DNA of 64,000 bases from Porodaedalea pini (taxonomy: Eukaryota; Basidiomycota; Agaricomycetes; Hymenochaetales; Hymenochaetaceae): the NCBI GenBank assembly GCA_002794775.1, contig NBAY01000014.1, positions 434,001-498,000 of the forward strand, read 5' to 3'. This document shows, piece after piece, positions 48,070-60,248 of this stretch. Both the position numbers and the translations under genes were made by a program. The notes beneath the pieces were generated by a model. The model ran no database searches and was not told the DNA's origin. It saw only the letters and a program-made list of their open reading frames with translations. The number at the start of each line of letters is the position of its first letter. Position 1 is the stretch's first letter.

Positions 48070-50002
48070 ATGGTCGACAACTTGACAGTGCTTCTTGCCG
48101 TCAAGCAATCTCTTGGGTTACCCCAGCTCGTGACATTTCTGATAGGTATCATCTTTCTGAAGCTAGTCCTTTTCTTCAAAGCGTACATCAAAGCGCGTCG
48201 TCAATTCCCTGGTCCCCTGGTCTCTAGCATATGGTCCGGAAACCTAGCAGAGACGATGACAGATGACGTTCACGAAAAATGGCGAGCTTGGCACAGAGAG
48301 CACGGTCGAGTCTTTCAGACGGTAAACACAAATGTTTTTAAGCGGTCCAAACTAAGCTTAACTGAAAATCATGCTTCATGTAGTGGAACGGCCTCTTCTC
48401 TCGTGTCATTTATATAGGCGATCCAAGCCTCATCTGCAAAATCGCCAACAGTAACTGGCCCAAGTTCCCCGCACAATATTCAGGCTTCAAGCCTCTCAGT
48501 GGGTCGGCGTTTTTCGCACAGATGGACCAGGAGAGATGGAAACTGCAACGCAGGGGACTTGCCCCTGCGTTCCAGCCTCGAACGGTCAGCGATCAGTACC
48601 CCACCTTGCAGAAGTACTTGATGGTGAGTTTCTGCTCAAGGTCAAAATTAGTGCCTTGAAATTTTGTTCAAGATTACTTTGTGCAGAAATTCATTGAGGA
48701 AATCGATGGAGCTGCGAAGCGCAACTCTTTATTCGATCTTTCGTCTCTTCATGTCCTGCTCACCCTTGACTTTGTTGGCGAAGTAGCCTTTGGAGCCGAG
48801 TTGAATGCGATTCGCGATGGAACTAGCTGCCGAATTTTGCAAATATTTCATGATGTTCTTCCTGAGCTCATGAAGTGCGGTCTATTTCCGCTTCGCGCCA
48901 AGATTCCTGTCCTGAAGAGCACAAGGCTCATGCATTGTGGCATAAAGGAGCTGCGGACCATGGCATTTGCTGCCGTTCAGGACGCTAGATCGACCGACGA
49001 AAAGACTATCCTCGAATCAGGTAGCAAGCGAATTTTTGAAATCCTCGCTCAGTAAGTAAACAGCACATTCATCTCACGCCTCTGACACTAAACATATCAT
49101 CTAGGCAGCGAGGTACTGAAGGCGCATATTTGTTTTCTGCTGAAGAGTTAGTTGACAACTACGGTAAGTTCATGAGTTTCTCGAAAGAAAGACAGTACTA
49201 ATCTAATCTTTTGAAAAGTAACATTCCTCGTGGCGGGTGGAGATCCCACGGCTCACACGATGACCTTTGCTGTTAACGAGATCGTAAGCAACTACCTGTT
49301 CAAAATTGCCACATGAGTTTATACTGTGACTCTAACATTCACCTCCTATAGCTGAAGAAGCCAGAAATTCTCACCAGACTTCGCGCCGAACTCGACGAGA
49401 TGTTCCCAGGGGACTGTGATGTGCCTACGATTGAGCAAGTATCAAGACTGCAATATCTTCACCTCGTCATTAAGGAAACGCTTCGCTACAATGGCCCTGG
49501 ATTTGGAACCTTCAGATACACTCCGACGGATGTTGAAATCGATGGAGTTATGCTTCCAGCGAATACGACACTTGCTTTATGGAACCCTCAAGGTACGAAA
49601 ATCTCGCTGATGATGTTTATGAGTCTAACATTGCATAGTGCACCGTGATCCCCAATTGTGGGGTACGGACGTGGACGAGTTCAACCCTGACCGCTGGCTC
49701 ACTACGACGAGCTCGTCATCCTCAACAAAGTCTAGGCCGGCTCCTTCTCCAGGATCTTACTTTCCGTTCTCCTACGGGCCGCGGAAATGCCTTGGTCAGT
49801 TAGTTGGATGATTTGCTTTCAAGCTGATGCTCACTTCCAACTAGGAGAAGGGCTGGCTATGCTAGAGATGTCGCTGACGCTTGCCACGCTGTTCAAGAGA
49901 TACGACCTCGCATTCCAAGAGGGATTTGATATGGAGTTTCTTCCTTCCTTCACGTTATGCTCGAAGAATGGCCTGTATGTAAGAGCGCGTTTACGACCGT
50001 AA
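48070..50002 (+). CDS. Cytochrome P450 monooxygenase
   Basis: An N-terminal membrane anchor 'TFLIGIIFLKLVLFFKAYIK' is followed by a short proline region 'RRQFPGPL'. The oxygen-binding I-helix reads 'VAGGDPTAHTM', the K-helix ExxR is in 'IKETLR', and the haem loop is 'FSYGPRKCLGEG' with the Cys ligand, split by an intron after 'CLG'. About seven introns, for example near 48321, 48624, 49052, 49164 and 49795. It should be an ER-bound monooxygenase with a CPR partner. The family and substrate cannot be assigned by eye. No internal stop or frameshift was needed. It lies between a transporter and oxidative genes. Confidence 0.93.
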
Positions 50003-50720
50003 GTCTGCTGAAAAGTGGACTATAACTTGCACTCGTCAAAATAGTCAGAACACTGCAAGAGCTGCTTTATAGCTTTTCGTGTATCAAGGTATATAGAAGC
50101 CTATGCCTGCATGCTCAGTGTGCAGATGCCCAGCTTTGCTCCGGTTTGGCAGCCCTCAAGCTTGTGCAGTGTTGTTACGAGTTAGCAACGCTTCCGAATC
50201 GAGCAAGCTCCGCAAATGCGATGCATACTGCAGCAGTGATTAAAGAAGGTTCGGATTTTAGAAAATGGCCGAGGTCGCAACTCATACCACCAGTCTCGAG
50301 AACGTGCCGCCTTGAGAATTGAAGAAACAAAGAGTAGAGTCAGCCGTTATCGGCAGCTCCAATCCCAATCGTGTTGCCCAGGAAGAAGGAGCTCGACACC
50401 CAGACACGGTCAAGCTCGTCGAGGTGTCCCATCCAAGGCAGAAAGCGGACAACACACAGAAAGATAGAACCATCTGAGGGATGCCGGCACAGTGGGCAAG
50501 CCCGCAGAGATTCAACTTGAAATTCTGCAGCCGACCAGCGGGAGAAAGAAATCCCACCCTTCCGTTACCTTCCGCTACTCCGGCGCTCTTCGGGAGACCG
50601 AAGACCATCCCAACAGCCAAATTTAGTAAGTAGCTAAAATCACCTGCGGCCGTCGTTTCTTATCTCAAACTCTCATCGCAAAGCTAAGATCTCACCACCA
50701 GCCCTAGTATTCGTCTTAAA
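50003..50720. other. Intergenic region before cytidine deaminase
   Basis: About 700 bp, no supported gene. A 112-codon minus-strand ORF (50282-50620) lacks motifs. Confidence 0.5.
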
Positions 50721-51424
<704 letters not shown>

Positions 51425-51929
51425 AATGTATCGAAATAGTATGAAAAATGTAGAACTGGTATGGTGAGTCTTTCAATGTCGTAGTAGCTCTTCCATGAGC
51501 AGCGGCTAAGCGGTTCGGATTCGCCTATAGGGTTGCAATCAGCGGGTAGAAGTAGGTTCTGTCGTCTGCGAAGTCGTATGTCTCCAGTCTTTGTAACCGA
51601 TTGCAGGATTGAAAACAAATTCGTTCTATTTTGCTCAAGCCTTTCCGAGTCGGAGGTGGAGCCATCACTGGCAGGAATGATTCAATGAAACCACATGATC
51701 TTGGTTGACCTCGAAGCGGAGTATGAACTTTACCTTAGTTTGGTACTGCATCTCGCACGCGTCCCATTCACTGCCTCTTAAGAGTCTTGCTCCGTGACCA
51801 CGGGAATGTATCTCCTGGTTATGACTCTGATGAACAGTTCTCCCACAGCATCCTATATTAAAATGAAGGTCGTAACTGTCTTCAAGCTCATCGAAACGCC
51901 CTGTTTCCTCTGCACAACCTACCTAACTC
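51425..51929. other. Short intergenic region
   Basis: About 500 bp holding the deaminase terminator region and the promoter of the next gene. Nothing else recognised. Confidence 0.5.
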
Positions 51930-54719
51930 ATGGCGTCAGGGATACACCACGTTATAGGAGACGTCGAGCCGGTTCCGTTCCATACCAAGCTCGATGGAAA
52001 GCCTGCTGTCGAACTGCATACTGAATTTGCGAGCTCTCCTAGCCCCGTTACCTCGAGCATGGACAGTGCGCCAAGCCCGTTGGAACATAACCAGTATGCC
52101 AACGCTGCTGAAGAAACTAGAGACTCGTTTTCTCGGAAGTCCGGCGCTTCAGGTGCTTCTGGCTTTAGGCTCAGCAATGCGTGTATTGACGATGCAAGGC
52201 CCATGAAGATTGTCGTCATCGGTGCAGGCTTCAGTGGGATCACTGCCGGGATCAGGTACAGAAGGTTCGACCACTCATGAAGCACTTCCCTGCTAAACAC
52301 CGTATAGGTTTCCTCAACGAATGAAGAACATCGACCTCACGATCTACGAAAAGAATGCAGGAGTAGGAGGGACATGGTATTCCAACAAGTATCCCGGACT
52401 GGCATGCGATATTCCTGCCCATTGCGTAGGTTCTCCGCTTTTCGAGACGAGTATTGGAGAACTAACAATTGCGTCGATCAGTATCAACTCACATTCGAAG
52501 AGAACGTGAGCTTCGTTTTCTTCCTACGCGAATAAACATTAGCATTACCGATATCCTTCATAGACCCAATGGTCCGCCTTCTATGCTCCCGGTCCCGAGA
52601 TCCGCGCCTACATCGAGCGCGTTGTCGACAAGTTCAAGCTAATGCGCTACATTAAGCTGCAGCACGAACTCATTCATGCACGCTACGACGAAGCTAGCGG
52701 CAAGTGGCACCTCAAGCTTCGGCGGCCGGTGTCTGGCACTCTCTCTGGAACCGTACAGTATGAGGTCGTTGACGACACGGCAGATTTCGTGTTTGCGGGC
52801 GTCGGCGGTCTCAGCAGATGGAGTTGGCCAGATATTCGGGGGCTGAACGATTTTAAGGGCAAGTTGATGCATTCTGCTGATTGGGAAACAGGCGAGGCGG
52901 AGTCCTGGAAGGAAGGGGTGAAAGAATGGGGCGACAAAAGAGTCGGCGTGATTGGCGTCGTAAGTCGGCTCTTCCTTCAGATGGCTCGTACCGCCTACTC
53001 ACGAATTCAATTAGGGTTCTTCAGCATTGCAAATCGTTCCAGCTCTAAGGCCACTTGTCAAACACGTTTATAACTACGTGCGTGGGAAGACCTGGCTTTC
53101 TCCGCCCTTCGCTTCGGAAAAGTTAGCAGAATTGATGAAGCGTGATTCGGCCACAGAGAATTGTAAGCACAAGCATTGCACAATTCTGTTCTTTAGAACT
53201 GATACTCGCTATTTTCAGACGAGTTCTCTGCCGAAGACAAGAAATTATTTGAAGATCCTGCGGTCTACAGGGAATTCAGACATGATCTAGAAAGCGAACT
53301 AAATGTACGCGTATACACCTATTGCTACTGCCAAGTTCTAATGACCTGTTTTAGTCGGTGCATTTCGCGACCATCAGGGGTTCGGAAATGCAGAAAGCTG
53401 CACGACTCGCTTTTAGAAATAATATGATCAAAAGGCTTGCGAAGAAGCCTTGGATCGCAGATCATCGTAAGCTTCGAAATTGTCAGAGAGAAGCTTTTCA
53501 CTGATTTCTCCGTAAACTTTTGCGCTTAAAATGAAGTTATACCCGACTTTTCTGTTGCTTGTAGAAGGTTAACGCCTGGACCAGGGTATCTCGAAGCGCT
53601 TTGCGAAGACAATGCAAGCGTTTGTCGCATCATACTAATGGATAGCATGCTGACTTCTCGAGATAGGTGGATTTCGTGACGACGCATATCAAGCAGATCA
53701 CTGAAACTGGAATTGAGCTTGTCGATGGTACGCACCACGACTTAGACGTTATAGTTTGCGCTACAGGTGAGTCCATACTGTGGTTAATGCGTAAATCTCA
53801 AGGATAGGTTGACCGCCCTTCTGCTGTATTTAGGGTACGATACATCCTTCCTATATCCTTTCTCTGTCATCGGTAGAGGCGGAAAGACATTGAATGAACG
53901 CTTTGCACCGCATCCCGAGACGTACCTTACAGTCTGTACAGACGGCTTCCCGAATTGGTTCATGGTGCGCATCGTTCTTATATATCTTCATTCTTCCTAC
54001 ACGGCCCCGTTTCGTCGCCCGGATTTAAGCTCATAATTTCACAGTCGCTTGGACCGAACTCCGGAGTCGGCTCAGGTTCTCTCCTCGTTATCATCGAGCG
54101 TCAGATTGAATACGGAATCGCTGCGGCGAAGAAGATGCAGCGTGAGCATCTGAAGAGCATCGAAGTGAAGAAAGACGCTGTTGCGGATTTCGATGAATAC
54201 TTAGAGGTCAGTGGGGGAATGCCTTCCACTCTTCGTTTTCTAACCAAGATCAACCGCTTTACAGCATTATTTCCAAACCGTAAGAGCTACGACAGCAAAC
54301 TCGTTTGCCGAGGCTGACGCTCCCACTCAGACTGTGTACAGCGAGAAGTGTCGTTCATGGTATAAGATGGGAAAGGAGGAAGGTCGGGTCGTCGGCCTTT
54401 GGCCAGGCTCTTGCCTTCACGCAGTACGTGCACTAGAACATCCACGTTGGGAGGACTACAACTACGAGCCGCTTGACGAATCCAAAACGCGAAACCGCTT
54501 CTATTGGCTCGGCGATGGCTCAACATACAATGAGAAGCATATGGTTGGAGATCGTAAGTCACTGAAATGCTTCTCCTGCCTCTGTCTTATATGTTCTCGT
54601 AGGAGCCTGGTACCTGAATCCTGAGGAAGTCGACATCCCTCCTGGTGCGTTTCTGGAAGCTGATTCGGGTTAACCGACTGACCGAATGACCGTCTTACAA
54701 ACCCATAGTTCCTCAATGA
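51930..54719 (+). CDS. Baeyer-Villiger-type flavin monooxygenase
   Basis: ATG 51930, about ten exons, roughly 650 residues. After a 90-residue Ser-rich leader, the FAD-binding motif is 'MKIVVIGAGFSGITAG'. 'NAGVGGTWYSNKYPGLACDI' matches the BVMO/FMO class. The fingerprint FxGxxxHxxxW is present as 'FKGKLMHSADW'. The NADPH motif 'RVGVIGVGSSALQ' spans an intron, and 'LDVIVCATGYDTSF' is the C-terminal FAD contact. The last exon after an intron ends 'VPQ' at 54719. It should insert one oxygen atom into a ketone, including steroid- or terpene-like substrates. Intact by eye, with one or two small exons uncertain near 53200-53600. Confidence 0.88.
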
Positions 54720-55515
54720 TTATTGGAATATCTGGACTATTCGACCATCTCCTTCCAGGCTGAATAATGTTTTAAGTTCGAGTGTATTTTAGTGATCGTA
54801 TATCCGAAAATATCTGTGCAAAGACATCTGACGCTTTGCGAAATATCTCAAGCCTTGCACTAAACATGTTAATGCTTGCGGGTGAAGGTATGCTCTTCGT
54901 TTCGATCCCGTCGCATCTTAAACAGAAAGTAAGACAACATGCACCAGCAGAAAAAATGACGTGGCACAGGATTTCGACTACGAAAAGGATGAGTGGGAGT
55001 TTCTGTTCCCTTTCGTCAATGTCCATTTCGAAGCCTTCATCATCCAATCTGTACACCTTCACCCTGGCTGTCCATATTTTCTTTATCAAACCCACTGTGA
55101 TCCATCCGCGGTTCCGGAAGAAACAATGTCGAGTCGTACATTGCTTGTTCGGCCTTCCGCTGAATTTTCGTAAGAATCGGCGGTTAAATTATAGATCTGT
55201 AAATTGACTCATCAGCTCTATTTCTTTCATTGCACTCTTGATACAACGACCTTTTCCAGAGATCCCAGATCAACCTGTCCATTGCTGGATCTTAATAGGT
55301 TTATGCTAGTATTACACGGCGACGCGACCCTTCAAACTATCCTTGTATCTATTCTGAAGCATCTCCGATTCATATGTATATCCAGTGCCTTGGTTTTCTC
55401 ATCTACATTTCTCGTTTCTGTCGCAATCATTACGCGCAAACGCCTTTGCAAACTCATGCATATCAGTCGATAGTAAATGGAAATGGATTAAGTTCTGGGT
55501 TTGGAACGCCGTCTT
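54720..55515. other. Intergenic stretch with a doubtful frame
   Basis: About 800 bp between two convergent flavin-enzyme loci. A plus frame near 54961-55173 reads 'FDYEKDEWEFLFPFVNVHFE' but matches no family, and the minus strand is open over the same bases, so it was not called. Confidence 0.4.
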
Positions 55516-57881
55516 TCATTTCGTGTACCTCTCTCCACAAACACCCTCGTCCTGCGCTTTGATCACTGAATAACAAAACGCAGGTTTTAGTCGAGATTCC
55601 GGCCGCAAGCAAGATAGCGCACATACAAAGGGCGAGATGTTTTGAATAGAACCTACACAGCGCTAGGTTCCCTGGGTCAATGACTTAGCAAAGGCAACAG
55701 ATACTGAGAATGAATCGTAACATGCCCATCATGAAGTACAAGCCTGGGACTCCACTCCATCTCCAGGAAGAATTTATTTCTCCTTCCTCGTTGAGACCCC
55801 AGATATCATCGAGTTTAGCTGCGATTTCGTGTCCTGCCAGTTGTGCAACAAGCTCTTTCGGATCTCCAAGGCTGCCGATGAAATCGTGTTCACTGAATAT
55901 GGTCAAATGAATAGCATCGCGCATCTGCTTACCCTGTCGCAAAGATGATGACATCTGCTGGTGGTTCACTCCCATCCTCGAACACAATGGATGTCTTTGA
56001 GAAGTGGGATATCGCACTGTCGTTCTTGAGCTTGATCTTCCCGTAAATAAGTTGGCTTGCTCCGACGTCTAGGTAGTACCCCCCACCGCGATCGTACGCC
56101 AATGTGACAAGACCAGAGCCATCAGGGCCGAAGTTCAATCTGAAACCGCGATCTTCTGAACCCTCAAGAGCTCTCTATCGGATGAGAAGTAAACAAAGAA
56201 TTCACTCAAATAGGAAACAAGGAGTTGAGGGATTGACAAACTTGTCCGCCTCAGCTATCTTCTTCGTCAATCGTTGGTGAAGAAGGCGCAAGACCTTGGT
56301 CGGGAAAGACACCGACAATCGGTCTGCAATTTCGGTGGGAGGTGCTCCTTCCCAAAAAAGGCCTGTAATTATGAGCCATAGGAAGAGTACAACGTAAAAA
56401 AAGTAGGAGAGAGATACTAACCTCCAAACTGCAATGGTGAGCCTCTCTTTTAGACATAATATATGTTGAGCTCCTTTGGTATATAGTAACATCTAGCAGA
56501 CGAATTAGAAATGAGGCAGATGATGAATCACGAGTATACTGGCTTGTACCGTGCTGATAGTGGTCATGAGCGATGTCGTGCCCTGTATGAACGCAGGAGG
56601 TAAGGAAAATGCGCCAGTACAATCGACCCAACCTTTCTAGGCTGACCAGAAGTGCACGCTCCAATAACGACGACCTTCTTGCCTACGTGTTCTGCAGCAG
56701 TCTTGTACTGCGTCGAGTGAATTATTTTCCCCTCAAACTGATCCTGAGAATCCCTGACTTAGGCTTTCAGAGATTGAGAAAAAAGACCGCGGTAGCTCAC
56801 CATGCCTGAAATCGTTGGCATGTTGGGCAACCCTCCTCAAAATCCAGTAGCGAAGACGACATGTCGGGCATTGAGAACTCTCGTTGATCCATCTGAAAAC
56901 TTCGCAGTGACGGTCCAGCCTCGACCATTTGGAAGCTGTTCCAGCTTTTCCGCTGTTGAACCTAGTCAGATATCAAGCTCCATTGACCGTGCGTATACCC
57001 TTTGGCGCTGGCGTCCAAACTGGCCATGAAGAAGGGAATCTAGGTCAAACCTTGAGCATCATTTCATAGCTTCATGAGAAAATCACTCACGGTATGTAGG
57101 GCATATGGTCATACCCTTAAGCACCCTTCAGCAAACAGCGTAATTTATAATTCCAACATGACTTACAAACAGGATCATGGAGACACAGCGCTTCGTAACG
57201 CCCTCTCCACTGATCTCCCACTCTCGCATGCTTCTCAAGAATGAGTACTGGAACATCCAGTAGTTTGAGGCGAGTCGCAATATCAAGACCACTGTGTCCA
57301 CCATCGATAATCACCACAGCTGGTTCCGTGTCTCTGAATTCTGTTTCCTGCTGGCGTTTCTCCAGCCACATCCCGTGGTTTGGGTCGAAGTCTCGATTTG
57401 GACCAGAATATTCAGGAAAGCCTTTCAGTTCTTCGAGGTTGGTATATACAACATGACCTTTCCAGTTCTTTGTAGCCGTAGGGACAATGCGAAAGACTCC
57501 AGAACCGACCCAACTGTCCCAAATACGAACATCCCTTGGATCCACGCGAGGTCGGGATACGGCTTCTGGAACTCGACGGAGTCCTCCTTGAGCTGCAGTT
57601 TGGAGAGACTTGCGGACGGGAGTATATCCTGGAGAGCTGATTTAACTGATTGCGTCCCTTCGAAAGTACGGAAGTCCCAGGTTAGAGCAAGTGTGTCCCG
57701 CCACAATGCGTTTTCGAGCAGCGCCTGACACTGATAATGCATCAGTTGCTTCGAGTCGACTCGCAAAGTCCTGAAACCACTCGGAAGCAATGCTTCCAGC
57801 ATCCAGAGCCTCCGGGACTTCCGCTTTAAGCCTATCAAGCGTCGGAAGACAGTTCTGAAGAACGCCGATGTCGACAGTCAT
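55516..57881 (-). pseudogene. FAD-dependent (dimethylaniline/DszA-like) monooxygenase, degenerate
   Basis: Rebuilt from ATG 57881 to TGA 55516. Conserved blocks in order: 'LWRDTLALTWDFRTF', 'VYTNLEELKGFPE', 'AVVIIDGGHSGLDIATRLKL', 'GDQWRGRYEALCLHDPV', 'YDHMPYIP', 'RHVVFATGF', 'KKVVVIGACTS', 'HDIAHDHY', 'VTIYQRSSTYIMS', 'DVIIFATG', 'NLALCRFYSKHLAL', 'IKAQDEGVCGERY'. Splice sites are well kept, including a likely GC-AG intron near 55725. Lesions are a +1 shift near 57740, a -1 shift near 57515, a TGA where Gly is expected after 'VVFATGF' near 56847, and loss of about 30 residues near 57000. The FAD Gly-rich motif has Asp in place of Gly ('IIDGGHSG'). Confidence 0.8.
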
Positions 57882-58989
57882 TAGAGGTTGATAATGGTAT
57901 GAAAGAACAAGTGTGTGACAGACAGTGCTTATCACTCGCGTCCGGACCATCTTTGAGAAGAGAAGAGAGTCGAAGAAGCCTTCCGTGTGATTAATATTGT
58001 ACATATCAGCTGTTTTCTGGCTTATACGATTTATATGACGTCGAGATAACATACTGATAGACAAATATTGTAAGCTGTGTAATAGCAGCTGGGACGACTA
58101 GAGATTCAAGACAAAACTACGTTGTATCTCTGACACAGTTCCTGTTTGTGTGCCAGACGTCTTGTGGTGTGTTGCTGAGAACATCAGACCCACCCCCGCT
58201 CTCGGAGCTATAGAGTTCTGCCGATCGACTTCGTCACGAGTGTCGTCGCATCACTATTATACTCTGAGATGCGTTTTTGTTGATGAATTGCTCGGCGGAC
58301 GGCTCCTTATGGCATAATTTGAGATTCGCCTCGATAGTGTGCGTTACCAGGTTGTGTTACTAATGATTATGAGGAGAGGTATATTGGCTATGCCCTTGGC
58401 CCAATCGTCGTACAGGAACCCCCAGCAACAAGTGTAGCTGTACATTCGCCGCAGGCTGTGCGCAGGTGTCGTACCAAGTAGTCGATCCTCGTGCGGAGCC
58501 TCCATCGGAAGGTAGCGATGGCGGCGGGAGAAGGAGGCGCAGCGCGACAAAATAGGTGAACAGGTAGTCTAACTCGACGTTTGGCTCCGCTACTCGTGCG
58601 GCCAATTGCCTATGGCGGGTGTCATGTGTCGGGAGGGAGGGAGATCAAGAGCGTGATGTGCAGCGCAATCCCTACGCCACCTCCATCGCGGAACGGATCC
58701 ACGGCCGCGATGTTCCCACCTGTACAGCGACTCTTTCCTATCCATCATCCAGGTAATACACCTCCGGCCTGCATTCGCTAGACCCATTAAGCATTCGCAC
58801 CTGGACGTGTAGAATTGGCCGCTTAGCCCGTTAAGGATGTCCGCCGTCACATCGGTCTTGACGCCGCACATAATGCATTGCGGAATCGGCAAACCTATTC
58901 TGCTGCGTGGTTGTCGCAGAGCTCAAAGACATCTGCCGTCTCATTCCTGTAGAGGCAATCCTGCGAGACAGGCCTTCCTTTTAAACAAC
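57882..58989. other. Region between two pseudogenes
   Basis: About 1.1 kb with only short overlapping ORFs. Nothing recognised. Confidence 0.45.
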
Positions 58990-59035
58990 AGCGTCGGACA
59001 CGCCTACGATGTGCACCGCCGTACCCACAAGCCGG

Positions 59036-59950
59036 CTATCGGTATTGGGTTTGATTCGTCGCACTTTTCACGACTATCGTCTGGTGCAGCATAATGTCGA
59101 TATACGATAATACGTCGTCTCTCCTTTCATTTAATCGATCCTGCGATGCAGCGGTGACTGTAAACCTGAGACATGAGCTTGTGATACGTCTCGAGTACTC
59201 GGCGTCCTTCCTGTACAGACCGTCAACAGATACTGCCGATGCGGGGCGCGACGTGTCATGTTCGAGAGTATCCTTGGGGAGATTGACGGACGTCTCGAGG
59301 TCGCGAGAGGACGGGGGTAAGAGTTTTAGTGGGAGCTGGTCGGGGACCTTCATCCCATTGAGTTCTGTAACGAGTCAAATTAAATCAATCGATTTCTCTA
59401 GCGGAGAGACGACCCACTTTTGTACATTTGACTCATAGCGACGCGAAACTTAGCAAGGTTTAATTTGTCTCTGTTATTCGCATTGGTAGGAGCCATGTCT
59501 CAGCCAACGCATCCTTATCCAATCCGCTGTGCCCGAATACCTCGAGTTCCATCTGGCCGCTTACGCGTCCCGTCCCGTGAGCATCCAACGCGAGGAAGAT
59601 CTGGCCATAATTCTTCTTGGCTTTTGCGAGCATCCATGCCACGTTCGGCGTCGTTGATTGCTGGTTTTACTGCTGAATGCTTTGCTGGAAGTGCCAGGCT
59701 GGCCGCTGGACACATCCGCGAAGTGCGGCACACCGCCTGAGTGTAGCCCGAGTGTTTTGCACCATCTGCAACCGAGGGTCGACGTAGCCAGTAGCTTGGA
59801 GAACGAGAGGAGAGGAACCGGGAAGTCCAGTCATCTGGGGCACAATTGGACTGGACCACCACCAACATCGGTGACGGGTTCAAGTTTGGGGAGGCGGTGG
59901 GGTGAGTGCTTGGAGCTGCTACTTAACTCAGGCGCTGAGGTTGGGTAAGG
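59036..59950 (-). pseudogene. pan1: PAN1-like EH-domain fragment
   Basis: The minus strand reads 'MTGLPGSSPLVLQATGYVDP' and 'RLQMVQNT' (about 59846-59760), a linker with an in-frame TAA near 59675, then an EH domain: 'MLAKAKKNYGQIFLALDAHG', 'TGRVSGQMELEVFGHSGLDK', 'DALAETW', shifted frame 'ANNRDKLNLAKFRVAMSQMY'. After an intron comes 'LNGMKVPDQLPLKLLPPSSR', the stereotyped segment behind the second EH domain of fungal Pan1, which scaffolds actin patches in endocytosis. The frameshift near 59480, the stop, and missing N- and C-terminal parts show a non-functional fragment. Confidence 0.75.
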
Positions 59951-60248
59951 CCTTGAACGTTTTGTTGACCTTCCTTTTTTTACGAAACGCCTAAATCAGT
60001 GAACTTAGAGCCCGAGCTATTTCACAGAGATGTTATGTAAGTCGAACTGTCGAAACGACGCCTGAAGGGCACGTGTGACAAGGCTACCTTATCTGGTCCT
60101 GCTAACTGTGCTACAGTGGAAAGCGGATAAAGCCGACAACTCAAATCGCGTGAATTCCCAAACCTATCTCCTTCGTCAATTCACCTTATTTAGTACTATA
60201 AACTAGATATTTGGGTAGCTGTAATGCATAAGCATAGAACTTGTTGCT
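59951..60248. other. Short spacer before the DDE transposon
   Basis: About 300 bp with no gene or repeat recognised. Confidence 0.5.
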
